From contig CACJPW010000005.1 of assembly GCA_902595375.1 (NCBI GenBank), positions 1 to 42,309 of the forward strand: 42,309 bases of DNA, given 5' to 3'. A program made the translations under genes and the position numbers. Below the pieces are notes generated by a model that was not told the DNA's origin, searched no databases, and saw only the letters and a program-made list of their open reading frames with translations. Positions 24,833-33,744 of the stretch are shown here, in pieces (positions within the stretch are counted from its first letter, which is position 1; the number at the start of each line of letters is the position of its first letter). Origin of the DNA: an uncultured Pelagibacteraceae bacterium (GTDB lineage: Bacteria; Pseudomonadota; Alphaproteobacteria; Pelagibacterales; Pelagibacteraceae).

Positions 24833-25632
24833 AGTATCTTTATTTAGTATTATCATCTATTTTATTAGCATATATAATAATTGTACTTTTCACTTATTTG
24901 TATCAAAGAAAATTACTTTATCACCCAAGTGAAAATAATTATACGGGAGACGAAATTCAATTTGAGTATAAAGAAGTTTTTATTGAGGTAGATAAAGATA
25001 TAAAACTTAAATCATGGTTTTTAGAAAAAAACGTAAAAAAAAATAAAACAATTTTATACTTTCATGGCAATGCAGGTGATCTAACTAATAGAGTTCATAA
25101 GCTTAATGAATTAAATAAATTAAATGTAAATATTCTCATTATTTCATGGAGAGGGTTCAGCGGAAATCCAGGCAAACCAACAGAGAAAAATTTGTATAAT
25201 GACGCTAGAAAATCAGTTGAATGGCTTAATAGTACTGGAATTGAAAATAAAAATATAATCTTATATGGCGAGTCATTGGGTACAGGTGTAGCTACAGAGT
25301 TAGGCCAAGACAATTTATTTGCTGGAATTGTTTTAGAGTCACCTTTTACCTCAATCGCTAATGCAGCAAAAATTTATTATCCTTATTTACCTATCGATTT
25401 ATTGATTAAAGACAGATACGATTCTTTAAAAAAGATTAAGAATATAAATATTCCTATTTTGATTATGCACGGTAAGAAAGACGATGTTGTTCCTTTTAAG
25501 ATGGGTGTAGACCTATTTGAGAAGGCTAATAAACCAAAATTCAGTTATTTTTCTGATAACGATGATCATATGATGGAATTTAATGATCAACTAATGAATG
25601 CTTTGAGAAAGTTTTTAGGCTTCAATACCTAA
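24829..25632 (+). CDS. Alpha/beta hydrolase (membrane-anchored, BEM46/YfhR-like)
   Basis: The 267-residue protein has an N-terminal membrane anchor (about 4-23) followed by an alpha/beta-hydrolase domain. The oxyanion-hole segment is YFHGNAGD, the nucleophile elbow GESLGTG gives Ser149, and the remaining triad members are Asp219 (HGKKDDVVPF) and His247 (NDDHMMEF). This layout matches the BEM46/YfhR group of serine hydrolases with unknown substrates. The gene overlaps the EamA gene by four bases, ends the operon, and overlaps the convergent ftsY by 18 bases. Confidence 0.85.
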   Translation: MKYLYLVLSSILLAYIIIVLFTYLYQRKLLYHPSENNYTGDEIQFEYKEVFIEVDKDIKLKSWFLEKNVKKNKTILYFHGNAGDLTNRVHKLNELNKLNVNILIISWRGFSGNPGKPTEKNLYNDARKSVEWLNSTGIENKNIILYGESLGTGVATELGQDNLFAGIVLESPFTSIANAAKIYYPYLPIDLLIKDRYDSLKKIKNINIPILIMHGKKDDVVPFKMGVDLFEKANKPKFSYFSDNDDHMMEFNDQLMNALRKFLGFNT

Positions 25633-26535
25633 AAGAGCTTTTGAAAAATATTCAGCACTGAAAGGTTGTAAGTCATCTTCTTTTTCTCCCATTCCGATTG
25701 CAACAATAGGTAAATTATATTTCTTACAAATAGCAAGTACTACCCCACCTTTTGCAGTGCTATCAAGTTTTGTAATTATAAGCCCCGTTAGATTATGTAT
25801 TTTACTAAACTCTTCAACTTGATTTAATGCATTTTGGCCAGTAGTTGCATCAAGAACTAGAATTACTTCGTTTGGAAAAGACTCATCAATTTTTTTCAGG
25901 ACATTTATAATTTTTTTGTATTCTTCCATTAGATTTTTTTTATTTTGCAGTCTTCCTGCTGTATCAATCAAAGCGACATCAATTTCATTTTTTTTAGCAA
26001 ATTCAGCAGTTTTAAAAGCAACAGAAGCCGGGTCACTATTTATTTCTGACTTGATTATATCTACTTTTACTTTTGCAGCCCAAACTTGTAGCTGATCTAT
26101 GGCTGCTGCTCTAAAAGTATCTGCAGCTCCAAAGACAACAGATCTATTATTATCTTTAAAATATTTTCCAAGTTTGCCAATACTTGTCGTTTTTCCGACA
26201 CCGTTCACACCAGATACAACAATTACAGCAGATTTTGCATTCCCCATCAGACTTAAATCTTTTTCGTATTTTTGCAGATTTATTGCTAACTTATCTGCTA
26301 AGAGTTTCAAAATCTCTTTGTGATCATCTAATTTTTTATCAACCTTTAAGCTTTCGAAATCTTTTCTAAGCTCTTTTGCTACATCAACACCAGCATCAGA
26401 TGAAATGAGTAATTCTTCGAATTCTTCAAGAATAGTTGAATCAATCTTTTTTTTTGAAAAAATATTTTTAAGGCCGTCTGTAAGATTTGATGAACTTTTT
26501 TCAAGTCCTGATTTAAACTTATCAAAAATTCCCAT
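25615..26535 (-). CDS. ftsY: Signal recognition particle receptor FtsY
   Basis: FtsY is the membrane-associated GTPase that receives SRP-ribosome complexes through Ffh. The 306-residue protein contains the N domain (about 1-95) and the G domain with GVNGVGKTT (109-117), DTFRAAA (139-145), DTAGR (191-195) and TKLDSTAKGG near the C-terminus. It lacks the long acidic A domain found at the N-terminus of E. coli FtsY, leaving only about 25 residues before the N domain, as in many alphaproteobacteria. The ATG lies one base after the dapF stop. ffh, its partner, starts about 1 kb away on the opposite strand. Confidence 0.96.
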   Translation of the reverse strand: MGIFDKFKSGLEKSSSNLTDGLKNIFSKKKIDSTILEEFEELLISSDAGVDVAKELRKDFESLKVDKKLDDHKEILKLLADKLAINLQKYEKDLSLMGNAKSAVIVVSGVNGVGKTTSIGKLGKYFKDNNRSVVFGAADTFRAAAIDQLQVWAAKVKVDIIKSEINSDPASVAFKTAEFAKKNEIDVALIDTAGRLQNKKNLMEEYKKIINVLKKIDESFPNEVILVLDATTGQNALNQVEEFSKIHNLTGLIITKLDSTAKGGVVLAICKKYNLPIVAIGMGEKEDDLQPFSAEYFSKALLGIEA

Positions 26536-26536
26536 T

Positions 26537-27355
26537 TTATATTTCTATTTCTATGTTCTTTATTTCTGACACTGGCCCAGTCATAAATATATTATTTTTT
26601 TCATCTAAAACTATATTTAGGACTCCCTTTTCAAATTTAATAGCAACTTTGTTTTCTACTAATTTATTTTTGTGTCCAGCAACAGCGGTCGCGCAAGCTG
26701 CTGTTCCGCATGCTTTAGTAAGCCCAGCACCTCTTTCCCAAACATTTATTAAAATATTTTTTTTATCTAAAATTTGAGCAAATGTTACATTAGTTTTTTC
26801 AGGAAATAATTTATGATTTTCAATTAAAGGTCCTATTACTTTCAAATCATATTTAAAACAATCATCTACAAAAAAAACTATGTGGGGGTTTCCTACATTT
26901 AGACAAAATCCACCAGTAAACTTTTTGTCTTTTATATCTAATGAGACATCAGCAGGATTTTCTATTTTTGATAACGGAATATCCTCAAAATCAAATAAAG
27001 GTTTTCCCATTTCAAGTTCTACCATTAAATTATCAACAATTTTGGCATTAAGAACCCGATTACTTGTTTTTAATTTAATTTGTTTCACATTTAAATCTTT
27101 ACTCAAAAGATAGGCAACACATCTCGAACCGTTGCCACAGGCACTTACTTCACCACCGTCAGAATTAAAAATTGTTATCGGAAAAGAATTCTCTATTTCT
27201 TTTTCGATAAAAATTATTTGATCAAAACCAATATTATTCCTTTTTCCCAACTCAATAATTTTATCTTTGGTCAAGTTGATAGTACTTAATCTTCTATCAA
27301 TTATAATGAAATCATTACCCAATCCATCCATTTTATATGCGTTAATCGTTGCCAT
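26537..27355 (-). CDS. dapF: Diaminopimelate epimerase
   Basis: DapF converts LL-diaminopimelate to meso-diaminopimelate for lysine and peptidoglycan. The 272-residue protein has both catalytic cysteines, Cys73 in SACGNGSRCVA and Cys216 in KACGTAACATA, and the start INAYKMDGLGNDFIIID. The segment ERGAGLTKACGTAA is a strict family mark. dapF and ftsY are neighbours in many alphaproteobacteria, often with mtaB between them; mtaB is absent here and only one base separates the two genes. The start is the ATG at 27355. Confidence 0.97.
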   Translation of the reverse strand: MATINAYKMDGLGNDFIIIDRRLSTINLTKDKIIELGKRNNIGFDQIIFIEKEIENSFPITIFNSDGGEVSACGNGSRCVAYLLSKDLNVKQIKLKTSNRVLNAKIVDNLMVELEMGKPLFDFEDIPLSKIENPADVSLDIKDKKFTGGFCLNVGNPHIVFFVDDCFKYDLKVIGPLIENHKLFPEKTNVTFAQILDKKNILINVWERGAGLTKACGTAACATAVAGHKNKLVENKVAIKFEKGVLNIVLDEKNNIFMTGPVSEIKNIEIEI

Positions 27356-27417
27356 AATTGATTAGTATAATTATTCATTGACTTTTAAAACCCCAAATTG
27401 TAGTTTCCACAAACTTT

Positions 27418-27510
27418 CCGCAAATACACTTGTTTTTGCGGTGCTCTTGAAATCAAGAGTGTCGACACTAGTCAGCGAAGGTTCGCCCACTAGTGCGATA
27501 GGTGTTGGAA
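27418..27510 (+). ncRNA. Structured leader upstream of ffh (candidate cis-regulatory RNA)
   Basis: The 164-bp gap between divergent dapF and ffh is less AT-rich than its surroundings and contains consecutive hairpins. Stem A pairs CCGCAAA (27418-27424) with TTTGCGG (27435-27441). Stem B pairs CTCTTG (27444-27449) with CAAGAG (27454-27459) around AAAT. Stem C pairs CACTAGT (27466-27472) with ACTAGTG (27489-27495), enclosing GCGA/TCGC (27475-27478, 27483-27486). CGACAC (27463-27468) could instead pair with GTGTTG (27502-27507) next to the ribosome binding site. A possible -35, TTGACT, is at 27378-27383. It does not show SRP RNA core motifs. I recall, without being able to verify it, a comparative-genomics RNA motif named after ffh in SAR11; that should be checked first. 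Confidence 0.55.
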
Positions 27511-27519
27511 GTTATAAAA

Positions 27520-28872
27520 ATGTTTGAAAATTTAACAAATAAATTAGAAAGTATTTTTTCTAAGCTTAAAAGCGCTCCCTCATTGACTCAGGAGCAAGTT
27601 GACTCTGGCTTAAAAGAGATAAGATTAGCTTTATTAGAGGCTGATGTAGCTCTTCCTGTCACTAAAGAGTTTATAGCCAATGTAAAACCAAAAGCTATTG
27701 GTAAAGAAATTATAAAATCAACATCTGCTGGCCAGATGATAATTAAAATTGTTTATGATGAACTAGTCAATATTTTAGGCTCTAAAAATGAAGAGCTAAA
27801 CTTCAAAGCTGTTCCACCAGTTTCACTTTTATTAGTTGGATTACAGGGTTCAGGTAAAACTACGTCTGCAGCAAAGTTAGCAAAAAATATAGAGAAGAAT
27901 TACAAAAAAAAAGTGATGGTAGTCAGTTTAGATGTTTATAGGCCAGCTGCTCAAGAACAACTTAAATTACTTGCTGAAGCAAATGGAATTCAATGTTTGC
28001 CTATTGTTGAAAAGCAACAACCGATAGACATTTCTAAAAGAGCACTAAACGCGGCCAACCTTAATGGTTCAGATGTTGTTATATTTGATACAGCTGGAAG
28101 AACTCAAATAGATTTACCAATGATGACTGAGATTAAGCAAATAAAAGATATTACAAAACCAGCTGAAACAATTTTAGTAGCCGACTCGTTAACAGGACAA
28201 ATAGCTGTGAATGTTGCAAAAGAATTTGACACCGTTGTTAATCTTTCTGGAATCATTCTTACAAGAGTTGATGGTGATGCACGAGGTGGTGCAGCATTAA
28301 GTATGAAGCATGTAACAGGTAAACCAATTAAATATATTGGTGTTGGAGAAAAAATTACTGATCTTGAACTTTTCCATCCTGACCGATTAGCCAATAGAAT
28401 CTTGGGAATGGGTGACGTAGTAACTTTAGTAGAGAAAGCTCAACAAGATTTAAGTGAGGAAAAAATTAAAGAAACAGAGGATGAATTAAAAAAAGGAATT
28501 TTTACTATGGACTCATATCTGTCGCAGTTAAGGCAAATGAAAAAAATGGGCGGAATGGAAGGGGTTATGTCTATGTTACCAGGAGTGAATAAAATGAAAA
28601 CAAAAATGGACCAAGCAAATATAGATGAAAAAATGTTAGTGGAGAATGAAGCAATTATTTTATCAATGACTAAAAGTGAGAGAGAAAACCCAAAAATTGT
28701 TAGCGGATCAAGACGTAAAAGAATTTCTAAAGGAGCTGGTGTAGATGTGTCAAAAATTAATAAACTATTAAAACAATTTAAAATGATGTCAGATATGATG
28801 AAAAAAATGTCTCAAGGAAAAAAAATTCCATCTGGGATGATTCCAGATGAAATGTTAAATCAACTTAAATGA
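27520..28872 (+). CDS. ffh: Signal recognition particle protein Ffh
   Basis: Ffh binds 4.5S RNA and signal peptides and pairs with FtsY in co-translational targeting. The 450-residue protein starts [16 protein letters not shown], the usual Ffh start; an in-frame GTG at 27502 would add six residues and is rejected. The N domain is followed by the G domain with GLQGSGKTT at 107-115, [16 protein letters not shown] and [13 protein letters not shown]. The methionine-rich M domain contains [17 protein letters not shown] and [13 protein letters not shown], the RNA-binding helix-turn-helix. It is preceded by a structured leader and followed after 10 bp by rpsP. Confidence 0.97.
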   Translation: MFENLTNKLESIFSKLKSAPSLTQEQVDSGLKEIRLALLEADVALPVTKEFIANVKPKAIGKEIIKSTSAGQMIIKIVYDELVNILGSKNEELNFKAVPPVSLLLVGLQGSGKTTSAAKLAKNIEKNYKKKVMVVSLDVYRPAAQEQLKLLAEANGIQCLPIVEKQQPIDISKRALNAANLNGSDVVIFDTAGRTQIDLPMMTEIKQIKDITKPAETILVADSLTGQIAVNVAKEFDTVVNLSGIILTRVDGDARGGAALSMKHVTGKPIKYIGVGEKITDLELFHPDRLANRILGMGDVVTLVEKAQQDLSEEKIKETEDELKKGIFTMDSYLSQLRQMKKMGGMEGVMSMLPGVNKMKTKMDQANIDEKMLVENEAIILSMTKSERENPKIVSGSRRKRISKGAGVDVSKINKLLKQFKMMSDMMKKMSQGKKIPSGMIPDEMLNQLK

Positions 28873-28882
28873 AAGGTATAAA

Positions 28883-29407
28883 ATGTTAAGAATAAGACTA
28901 TCTATGGGAGGCGTAAAAAAAAGACCCATTTATAAAATTGTAATTGCTGACAGTAGATATCCAAGAGATGGAAAATTTATTGAAAAAATTGGTTATTATA
29001 ATCCATTACTTCCAAAAGATAAAAAGGAAAGACTTAAAGTAGAAGCTGAAAGAGTAAAATATTGGATGAGCAAAGGAGCTCAGCCAACAATGAGAGTCTC
29101 TAGATTATTAGGAGAGGTGCAGTTAATGCCAATGCCAAAACCTAGAAACAACCCTCAAAAGGCGATTCCTAAAAAAGATAGAAAAAAAGCTGAAGGAGAT
29201 AAAAAAGAGGAAACTAAGAAGGACGCCCCATCAGTTGATAGTAAAAAGCCAGATCAAAAAGTCGATGCAAAAAAAGAAGAACCTAAAAAGGAACAACCTA
29301 AAGCAGAAACTAAAAAAGAAGAGCCGAAGAAGGAAGAACCTAAAAAGGAACAACCTAAAGCAGAAACTAAAAAAGAAGAGCCAAAGAAGGAAGAGAAAAA
29401 AGCTTAA
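28883..29407 (+). CDS. rpsP: 30S ribosomal protein S16 with long Lys/Glu-rich C-terminal extension
   Basis: Residues 1 to about 85 are a standard S16 domain, starting [19 protein letters not shown] and including [19 protein letters not shown] and [13 protein letters not shown]16 proteins are commonly about 80-90 residues; this one has 174. The extension is rich in Lys, Glu, Pro and Gln, probably disordered, and ends in a 19-residue unit ([19 protein letters not shown]) present twice in tandem. S16 binds 16S rRNA and aids 30S assembly; the tail's role is unknown. It is 10 bp after ffh, and trmD follows after 16 bp with no rimM between. Confidence 0.95.
   Translation: MLRIRLSMGGVKKRPIYKIVIADSRYPRDGKFIEKIGYYNPLLPKDKKERLKVEAERVKYWMSKGAQPTMRVSRLLGEVQLMPMPKPRNNPQKAIPKKDRKKAEGDKKEETKKDAPSVDSKKPDQKVDAKKEEPKKEQPKAETKKEEPKKEEPKKEQPKAETKKEEPKKEEKKA
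29276..29389 (+). repeat. Two tandem 57-bp repeats inside the rpsP tail
   Basis: Units 29276-29332 and 29333-29389 are identical except for one third-codon base (CCG versus CCA near the end of each unit). Each encodes 19 residues beginning [11 protein letters not shown]. The high DNA identity suggests a recent in-frame duplication, probably by slippage or unequal recombination. Copy number may vary between strains. It is not a CRISPR: there are no spacers. Confidence 0.93.
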
Positions 29408-29423
29408 AAAAAGGTGATTATAG

Positions 29424-30125
29424 ATGTTAGAGATAAAAATTTTTACTTTATATCCCGATATATTCCCTGGTCCATTAGATATAGGGATATTTAAAAAGGC
29501 AAAAAAAAACAAAATATGGAATTTAAAAGTAATTAATATTAGAGATTATTCAAAAAATAATCATGGTACAGTAGACGACACTCCTTTTGGAGGAGGAAGT
29601 GGAATGCTTTTACGTCCTGATATATTAGCATCAGCACTAGATAAGAATATAAAAAAAGGTGAAAAAACTATCTACCTATCTCCTAGAGGTAAAAAATTTG
29701 ATCAAAATGTAGCTAGATCTTTAAGTAAAGAAAAAAATATAAACCTTATCTGTGGTCATTTTGAGGGTGTTGATCAAAGACTTTTAGAAACAAGAAATAT
29801 TGAAGAATATAGTTTGGGTGACTTTGTTCTATCAGGCGGAGAACCAGCTTGTTTTGTATTAATTGACGCTTTAGTTCGATTATTACCTGGAGTGCTTGGA
29901 AATAAAGATTCTGTCAAAGAAGAAAGTTTTGAAAATCACCTTCTAGAATATCCTCAATATACTAAACCAAGAGAATGGGAAGGCAAAAGCCCACCAGACG
30001 TCTTATTTTCAGGAGATCATGCTAAAATTAAGGGGTGGCGTTTATCTCAATCTGAGGCTATAACACGTCGCCAGAGGCCTGATCTTTGGAAAAAATATTT
30101 AGAAAAAAAAAATGAAAAATATTGA
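29424..30125 (+). CDS. trmD: tRNA (guanine-N1)-methyltransferase TrmD
   Basis: TrmD methylates G37 next to the anticodon of several tRNAs, using SAM, to prevent frameshifting. The 233-residue SPOUT-fold protein has the start [36 protein letters not shown] at about 52-67, [23 protein letters not shown], and the trefoil-knot SAM site [14 protein letters not shown] at about 132-145. A good ribosome binding site, AGGTGA, lies before the ATG. It overlaps rplS by 14 bases. Length and motifs are complete. Confidence 0.97.
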   Translation: MLEIKIFTLYPDIFPGPLDIGIFKKAKKNKIWNLKVINIRDYSKNNHGTVDDTPFGGGSGMLLRPDILASALDKNIKKGEKTIYLSPRGKKFDQNVARSLSKEKNINLICGHFEGVDQRLLETRNIEEYSLGDFVLSGGEPACFVLIDALVRLLPGVLGNKDSVKEESFENHLLEYPQYTKPREWEGKSPPDVLFSGDHAKIKGWRLSQSEAITRRQRPDLWKKYLEKKNEKY

Positions 30126-30621
30126 AGATATAAATAAAGCATCTATAAGAAAAATTATCGAGAATAAAAAGATCACTGATTTTTCACCAGGAGATACCAT
30201 TAAAGTGGGAGTTAAAATAATTGAAGGTAAAAGAGAGAGAATACAATATTTCGAGGGAGTATGCATAGCAAAAAAAAATAGAGATATAAACTCTTCTTTT
30301 ACTGTGAGAAAAATCTCTTTTGGAGAAGGAGTAGAGAGAACTTTTGCACTTTACAGTCCTAATGTTGCCTCAGTTAAAGTTATTAGAACTGGTAAAGTTC
30401 GAAGAGCTAAACTTTATTATTTAAGAGATCGTAAAGGAAAATCAGCTAGAATTGCAGAAAAAATTAAGAAAAAAATTGGTATTGATGTATCTGTTAAAAC
30501 TGAAGAGTCAAAGGAAAAATTAATAGAACCTAAAACAGAAAATTTAGCAAAAGATGAAGTGTCAAAAAAATCCACAAAAAAAGATACAGAAGATAAAATA
30601 ACGAAAGCTGAAAAAAAATAA
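30112..30621 (+). CDS. rplS: 50S ribosomal protein L19 with Lys/Glu-rich C-terminal extension
   Basis: Residues 1 to about 118 match L19: [57 protein letters not shown], and [21 protein letters not shown]19 lies at the 30S-50S interface. The protein is 169 residues, about 50 longer than typical, and its tail is rich in Lys, Glu, Ser and Thr, probably disordered. The tail differs in sequence from that of S16 but has the same character. The start overlaps trmD by 14 bases; leuC follows after 4 bp. Confidence 0.95.
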   Translation: MKNIEDINKASIRKIIENKKITDFSPGDTIKVGVKIIEGKRERIQYFEGVCIAKKNRDINSSFTVRKISFGEGVERTFALYSPNVASVKVIRTGKVRRAKLYYLRDRKGKSARIAEKIKKKIGIDVSVKTEESKEKLIEPKTENLAKDEVSKKSTKKDTEDKITKAEKK

Positions 30622-30625
30622 TTTA

Positions 30626-32026
30626 ATGCCGAAAACTTTATACGACAAGCTTTGGGAAAAAAATTTAGTTGATAAACAGGATGACGGAACATGTTTAATT
30701 TATGTTGATCGACATTTAGTTCATGAAGTTACTAGCCCTCAAGCCTTTGAAGGCTTAAGATTACAAAATAGAAAAGTGAGAAGACCTGACCTTACTTTGG
30801 CTGTTCCAGACCATAATATTCCTACTACAGATAGATCAAAAGGTATAGATGATAAAGAAGCAAAAGTTCAAATTGAAACCTTAAGAAAAAATTGTAAATA
30901 TTTTGGTGTAGAACTGTTTGATGTAAATGACAAAAGACAAGGAATAGTACACATAATAGGTCCAGAGCAAGGTTTCACTCAACCAGGTTCAGTAATAGTT
31001 TGTGGAGATAGCCATACCGCTACCCATGGAGCATTTGGAGCTTTAGCATTTGGAATAGGGACTTCGGAGGTCGAACATGTGCTTGCAACTCAAACATTAA
31101 TGCAAAAAAAATCGAAAAATCTAAGAATAAATATTAATGGGAAACTACCAAAAGGTGTAACAGCGAAAGATGTTATTTTAAAAATTATTGGGACTATTTC
31201 TACTGCCGGAGGAACTGGCTATGTTATTGAGTACGCAGGGGAAGTTATAAAAAGTTTCAGTATGGAAGAAAGAATGACAGTTTGTAATATGACTATTGAG
31301 GCGGGCGCTAGAGCAGGATTAATAGCTCCTGATGAAAAAACTTTCAAATATCTTGAAGGAAAAAAAATGTCTCCCTCAGGTGATAATTGGAACAAAGCCA
31401 TCAAATACTGGGAAACATTATATTCGGATAAAGAATGTACCTTTGACAAAGAGATAAATATAAATGGTCAGGATATTGAACCTCTTGTTACCTGGGGAAC
31501 TTCACCACATGATGTATCGCCTGTTAGTGGCCTAATACCCGATCCTGATAAAGAGACAAATCAAGATAGAAAAATGGCAATAAGAAGATCCTTAGATTAT
31601 ATGGGTTTAAAACCCAACACTAAAATATCTGATATTAAGGTAGATAAAATTTTCATAGGTAGTTGTACTAATGGTAGAATAGAAGATCTTAGATTAGCTG
31701 CAGAACTTTTAAAAGGAAAAAAAATTGCTGATCATGTAAGCGCAATGGTAGTTCCAGGATCTGGTTTAGTAAAGCAGCAAGCTGAAAAAGAGGGATTGGA
31801 TGTAATCTTTAAAAATGCAGGTTTCGAGTGGAGAGAGCCAGGTTGTTCAATGTGCCTTGGAATGAATCCTGATCAGTTAAAACCAAAAGAAAGATGTGCC
31901 TCAACATCTAATAGAAACTTCGAGGGTAGACAAGGAAGAGGAGGTAGAACTCATTTAGTGAGTCCGGGTATGGCCGTAGCAGCTGCTATAAAAGGACATT
32001 TAACCGATGTGAGAGAAATACAATAA
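30626..32026 (+). CDS. leuC: 3-isopropylmalate dehydratase large subunit
   Basis: LeuC with LeuD isomerises 2-isopropylmalate to 3-isopropylmalate in leucine synthesis. The 466-residue aconitase-family protein has all three 4Fe-4S ligands: Cys347 (GSCTNGR), Cys407 and Cys410 ([10 protein letters not shown]). Other signatures are [20 protein letters not shown] at 126-145 and [19 protein letters not shown] near the C-terminus. It starts 4 bp after rplS, linking leucine synthesis to the ribosomal operon, and shares one base with leuD. Confidence 0.97.
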   Translation: MPKTLYDKLWEKNLVDKQDDGTCLIYVDRHLVHEVTSPQAFEGLRLQNRKVRRPDLTLAVPDHNIPTTDRSKGIDDKEAKVQIETLRKNCKYFGVELFDVNDKRQGIVHIIGPEQGFTQPGSVIVCGDSHTATHGAFGALAFGIGTSEVEHVLATQTLMQKKSKNLRININGKLPKGVTAKDVILKIIGTISTAGGTGYVIEYAGEVIKSFSMEERMTVCNMTIEAGARAGLIAPDEKTFKYLEGKKMSPSGDNWNKAIKYWETLYSDKECTFDKEININGQDIEPLVTWGTSPHDVSPVSGLIPDPDKETNQDRKMAIRRSLDYMGLKPNTKISDIKVDKIFIGSCTNGRIEDLRLAAELLKGKKIADHVSAMVVPGSGLVKQQAEKEGLDVIFKNAGFEWREPGCSMCLGMNPDQLKPKERCASTSNRNFEGRQGRGGRTHLVSPGMAVAAAIKGHLTDVREIQ

Positions 32027-32634
32027 TGAAAAAGTTTTTAAATGTGAAATCAATACCTTCATATATATCTTTACAAAATATCGATACCGATATGATAGTT
32101 CCGAAGCAGTTTTTAAAAACTATTAAAAGAACAGGTCTTGGCAAAGGTTTGTTTTATGAAATGCGTTACGATGAAAATGGGAATATAATAAAAGATTTTA
32201 TATTAAACAAAGATCCTTACAATAAATCTAAGATACTAATCGCAGGAAAAAATTTTGGTTGTGGTTCTTCTAGAGAACACGCTCCTTGGGCTTTATTAGA
32301 TTTCGGAATAAGTTGTGTAATTAGTTCCAGTTTTGCTGATATATTTTATAATAATTGTTTTAAGAATGGAATCTTACCTATAAAAATTGAGGAAGAAACA
32401 GTACAAGAACTTTCTGCGTACTCATCTAGAAAAGAAGAAATTGAAATAAATTTAGAAAATCAAGAAATTATCTTTGGTAATAAAGTTAAAAAATTTGAGG
32501 TTGATGCATTTAAAAAAAAGTGCTTGATGGAAGGATTAGACGATATAGCTCTATCAATGAAAAAAATAAATTTAATTGACAATTTTGAAAAAAAAATAAA
32601 ACAAGATAGGCCTTGGCTATTGAAAAATGATTAA
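32026..32634 (+). CDS. leuD: 3-isopropylmalate dehydratase small subunit
   Basis: The 202-residue swivel-domain subunit contributes substrate-recognition residues to the LeuCD isomerase. Its signatures are [15 protein letters not shown] at about 18-32, [17 protein letters not shown] at about 74-90, and [19 protein letters not shown]. Length is normal for LeuD of this type. It shares one base with leuC and overlaps leuB by eight bases, so the three leu genes are translationally coupled. Confidence 0.97.
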   Translation: MKKFLNVKSIPSYISLQNIDTDMIVPKQFLKTIKRTGLGKGLFYEMRYDENGNIIKDFILNKDPYNKSKILIAGKNFGCGSSREHAPWALLDFGISCVISSSFADIFYNNCFKNGILPIKIEEETVQELSAYSSRKEEIEINLENQEIIFGNKVKKFEVDAFKKKCLMEGLDDIALSMKKINLIDNFEKKIKQDRPWLLKND

Positions 32635-33733
32635 GGTAAAAGATAGAAAACTTTTACTCTTGCCAGGAGATGGTATTGGACCAGAAGTAGTAAGGGAAGT
32701 AAGAAAAATAATTGAATGGTTCAACAAAAATAAATCATTAGATTTTAAAATTGAGGAAGATTTAGTAGGCGGTGCATCATACGATAAACACAAAAGTCCA
32801 ATAACTGACGAGGTTTTTTATAAAGCATTAGAAAGTGAGGCAGTTATTTTAGGCGCTGTTGGTGGACCAAGGTATGACAATCTTGAATTCTCAAAGCGTC
32901 CTGAGAGAGCATTATTAAAATTAAGAAAAGAATTAAAACTTTTTGCAAATTTACGACCTGCAATATGTTTTAAACAGTTAGTTGATGCATCATCTTTAAA
33001 ACCAGAAATTATTTCTGGATTAGACATCATGATAGTAAGAGAACTTACTGGGGGAATTTATTTTGGTGAACCTAGAGGAATCGAACCTATTGAGAATAAT
33101 GAGAGAAAAGGATTAAATACTCATACTTATACAACACATGAAATACAAAGAGTAGCTAGAGTAGCTTTTGATTTAGCAAAAAAAAGAAAAAATAAAGTTA
33201 CGTCATGTGAAAAATCTAATGTTATGGAGGCAGGTGTGTTGTGGAGAGAGGAAGTTCAATCTTTAAAGGATAAAGAATATAAAAATTTAGAACTTGAACA
33301 TATGTTAGCAGATAACTGTGCAATGCAACTATTAAGAAATCCAAAGCAATTCGATGTGATTGTCACTGATAATTTGTTTGGAGATATACTTTCAGATGAG
33401 GCTGCAATGCTTACAGGTTCTTTAGGTCTTTTGCCATCAGCTTCATTAGGTGCAAAAGATAAAAATGGAAAGGTCAGATCAATGTACGAACCTGTGCATG
33501 GTTCAGCACCAGATATTGCTGGCAAAAATTTAGCTAATCCAATAGCTACTATTTTAAGTCTATCAATGGCTTTAAGATATTCATTAGATCTTGATAAAGA
33601 GGCAAATCAGCTTGATAAAGCAGTTCAAAATGTTCTTGATGACGGGCTAAGAACAAAAGATATAATGTCAAAAAACATGAAAGAGGTTTCAACATCAGAC
33701 ATGGGTGATGCAATTATTTCTAAATTGAAATAA
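32627..33733 (+). CDS. leuB: 3-isopropylmalate dehydrogenase
   Basis: LeuB oxidatively decarboxylates 3-isopropylmalate to 2-oxoisocaproate with NAD. The 368-residue protein has [18 protein letters not shown] at the start, the substrate-helix [20 protein letters not shown], the [17 protein letters not shown]-like segment at about 134-150, the metal-site [17 protein letters not shown], and [18 protein letters not shown], where the NAD-specific Asp lies. It overlaps leuD by eight bases; asd follows after 11 bp. The set leuC-leuD-leuB is complete apart from leuA, which is not in the window. Confidence 0.97.
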   Translation: MIKVKDRKLLLLPGDGIGPEVVREVRKIIEWFNKNKSLDFKIEEDLVGGASYDKHKSPITDEVFYKALESEAVILGAVGGPRYDNLEFSKRPERALLKLRKELKLFANLRPAICFKQLVDASSLKPEIISGLDIMIVRELTGGIYFGEPRGIEPIENNERKGLNTHTYTTHEIQRVARVAFDLAKKRKNKVTSCEKSNVMEAGVLWREEVQSLKDKEYKNLELEHMLADNCAMQLLRNPKQFDVIVTDNLFGDILSDEAAMLTGSLGLLPSASLGAKDKNGKVRSMYEPVHGSAPDIAGKNLANPIATILSLSMALRYSLDLDKEANQLDKAVQNVLDDGLRTKDIMSKNMKEVSTSDMGDAIISKLK

Positions 33734-33744
33734 TATAAGCAACT

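Noticed and set aside
25613-25634. Inverted repeat TTTTAGG / CCTAAAA at the hydrolase / ftsY overlap as a terminator
   Set aside because: The loop is 8 nt, the stem is AT-rich, and no T run follows on either strand.
27441-27515. A tRNA or SRP (4.5S) RNA gene upstream of ffh
   Set aside because: The hairpins do not form a cloverleaf with a 7-bp acceptor stem and there is no TTCGAATC-type T loop. The SRP core GGAAG and AGCAGCC are absent.
29276-29389. Tandem repeats as a CRISPR-like array
   Set aside because: The two units are directly adjacent with no spacers, in frame within rpsP, and no cas gene is present.
29231-29512. A 93-codon Phe/Leu-rich open frame on the minus strand, and a 60-codon Lys-rich frame on the plus strand
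   Set aside because: Both are shadows of the AAG/GAA-rich rpsP tail. Composition is explained by the repeat and no family is recognisable.
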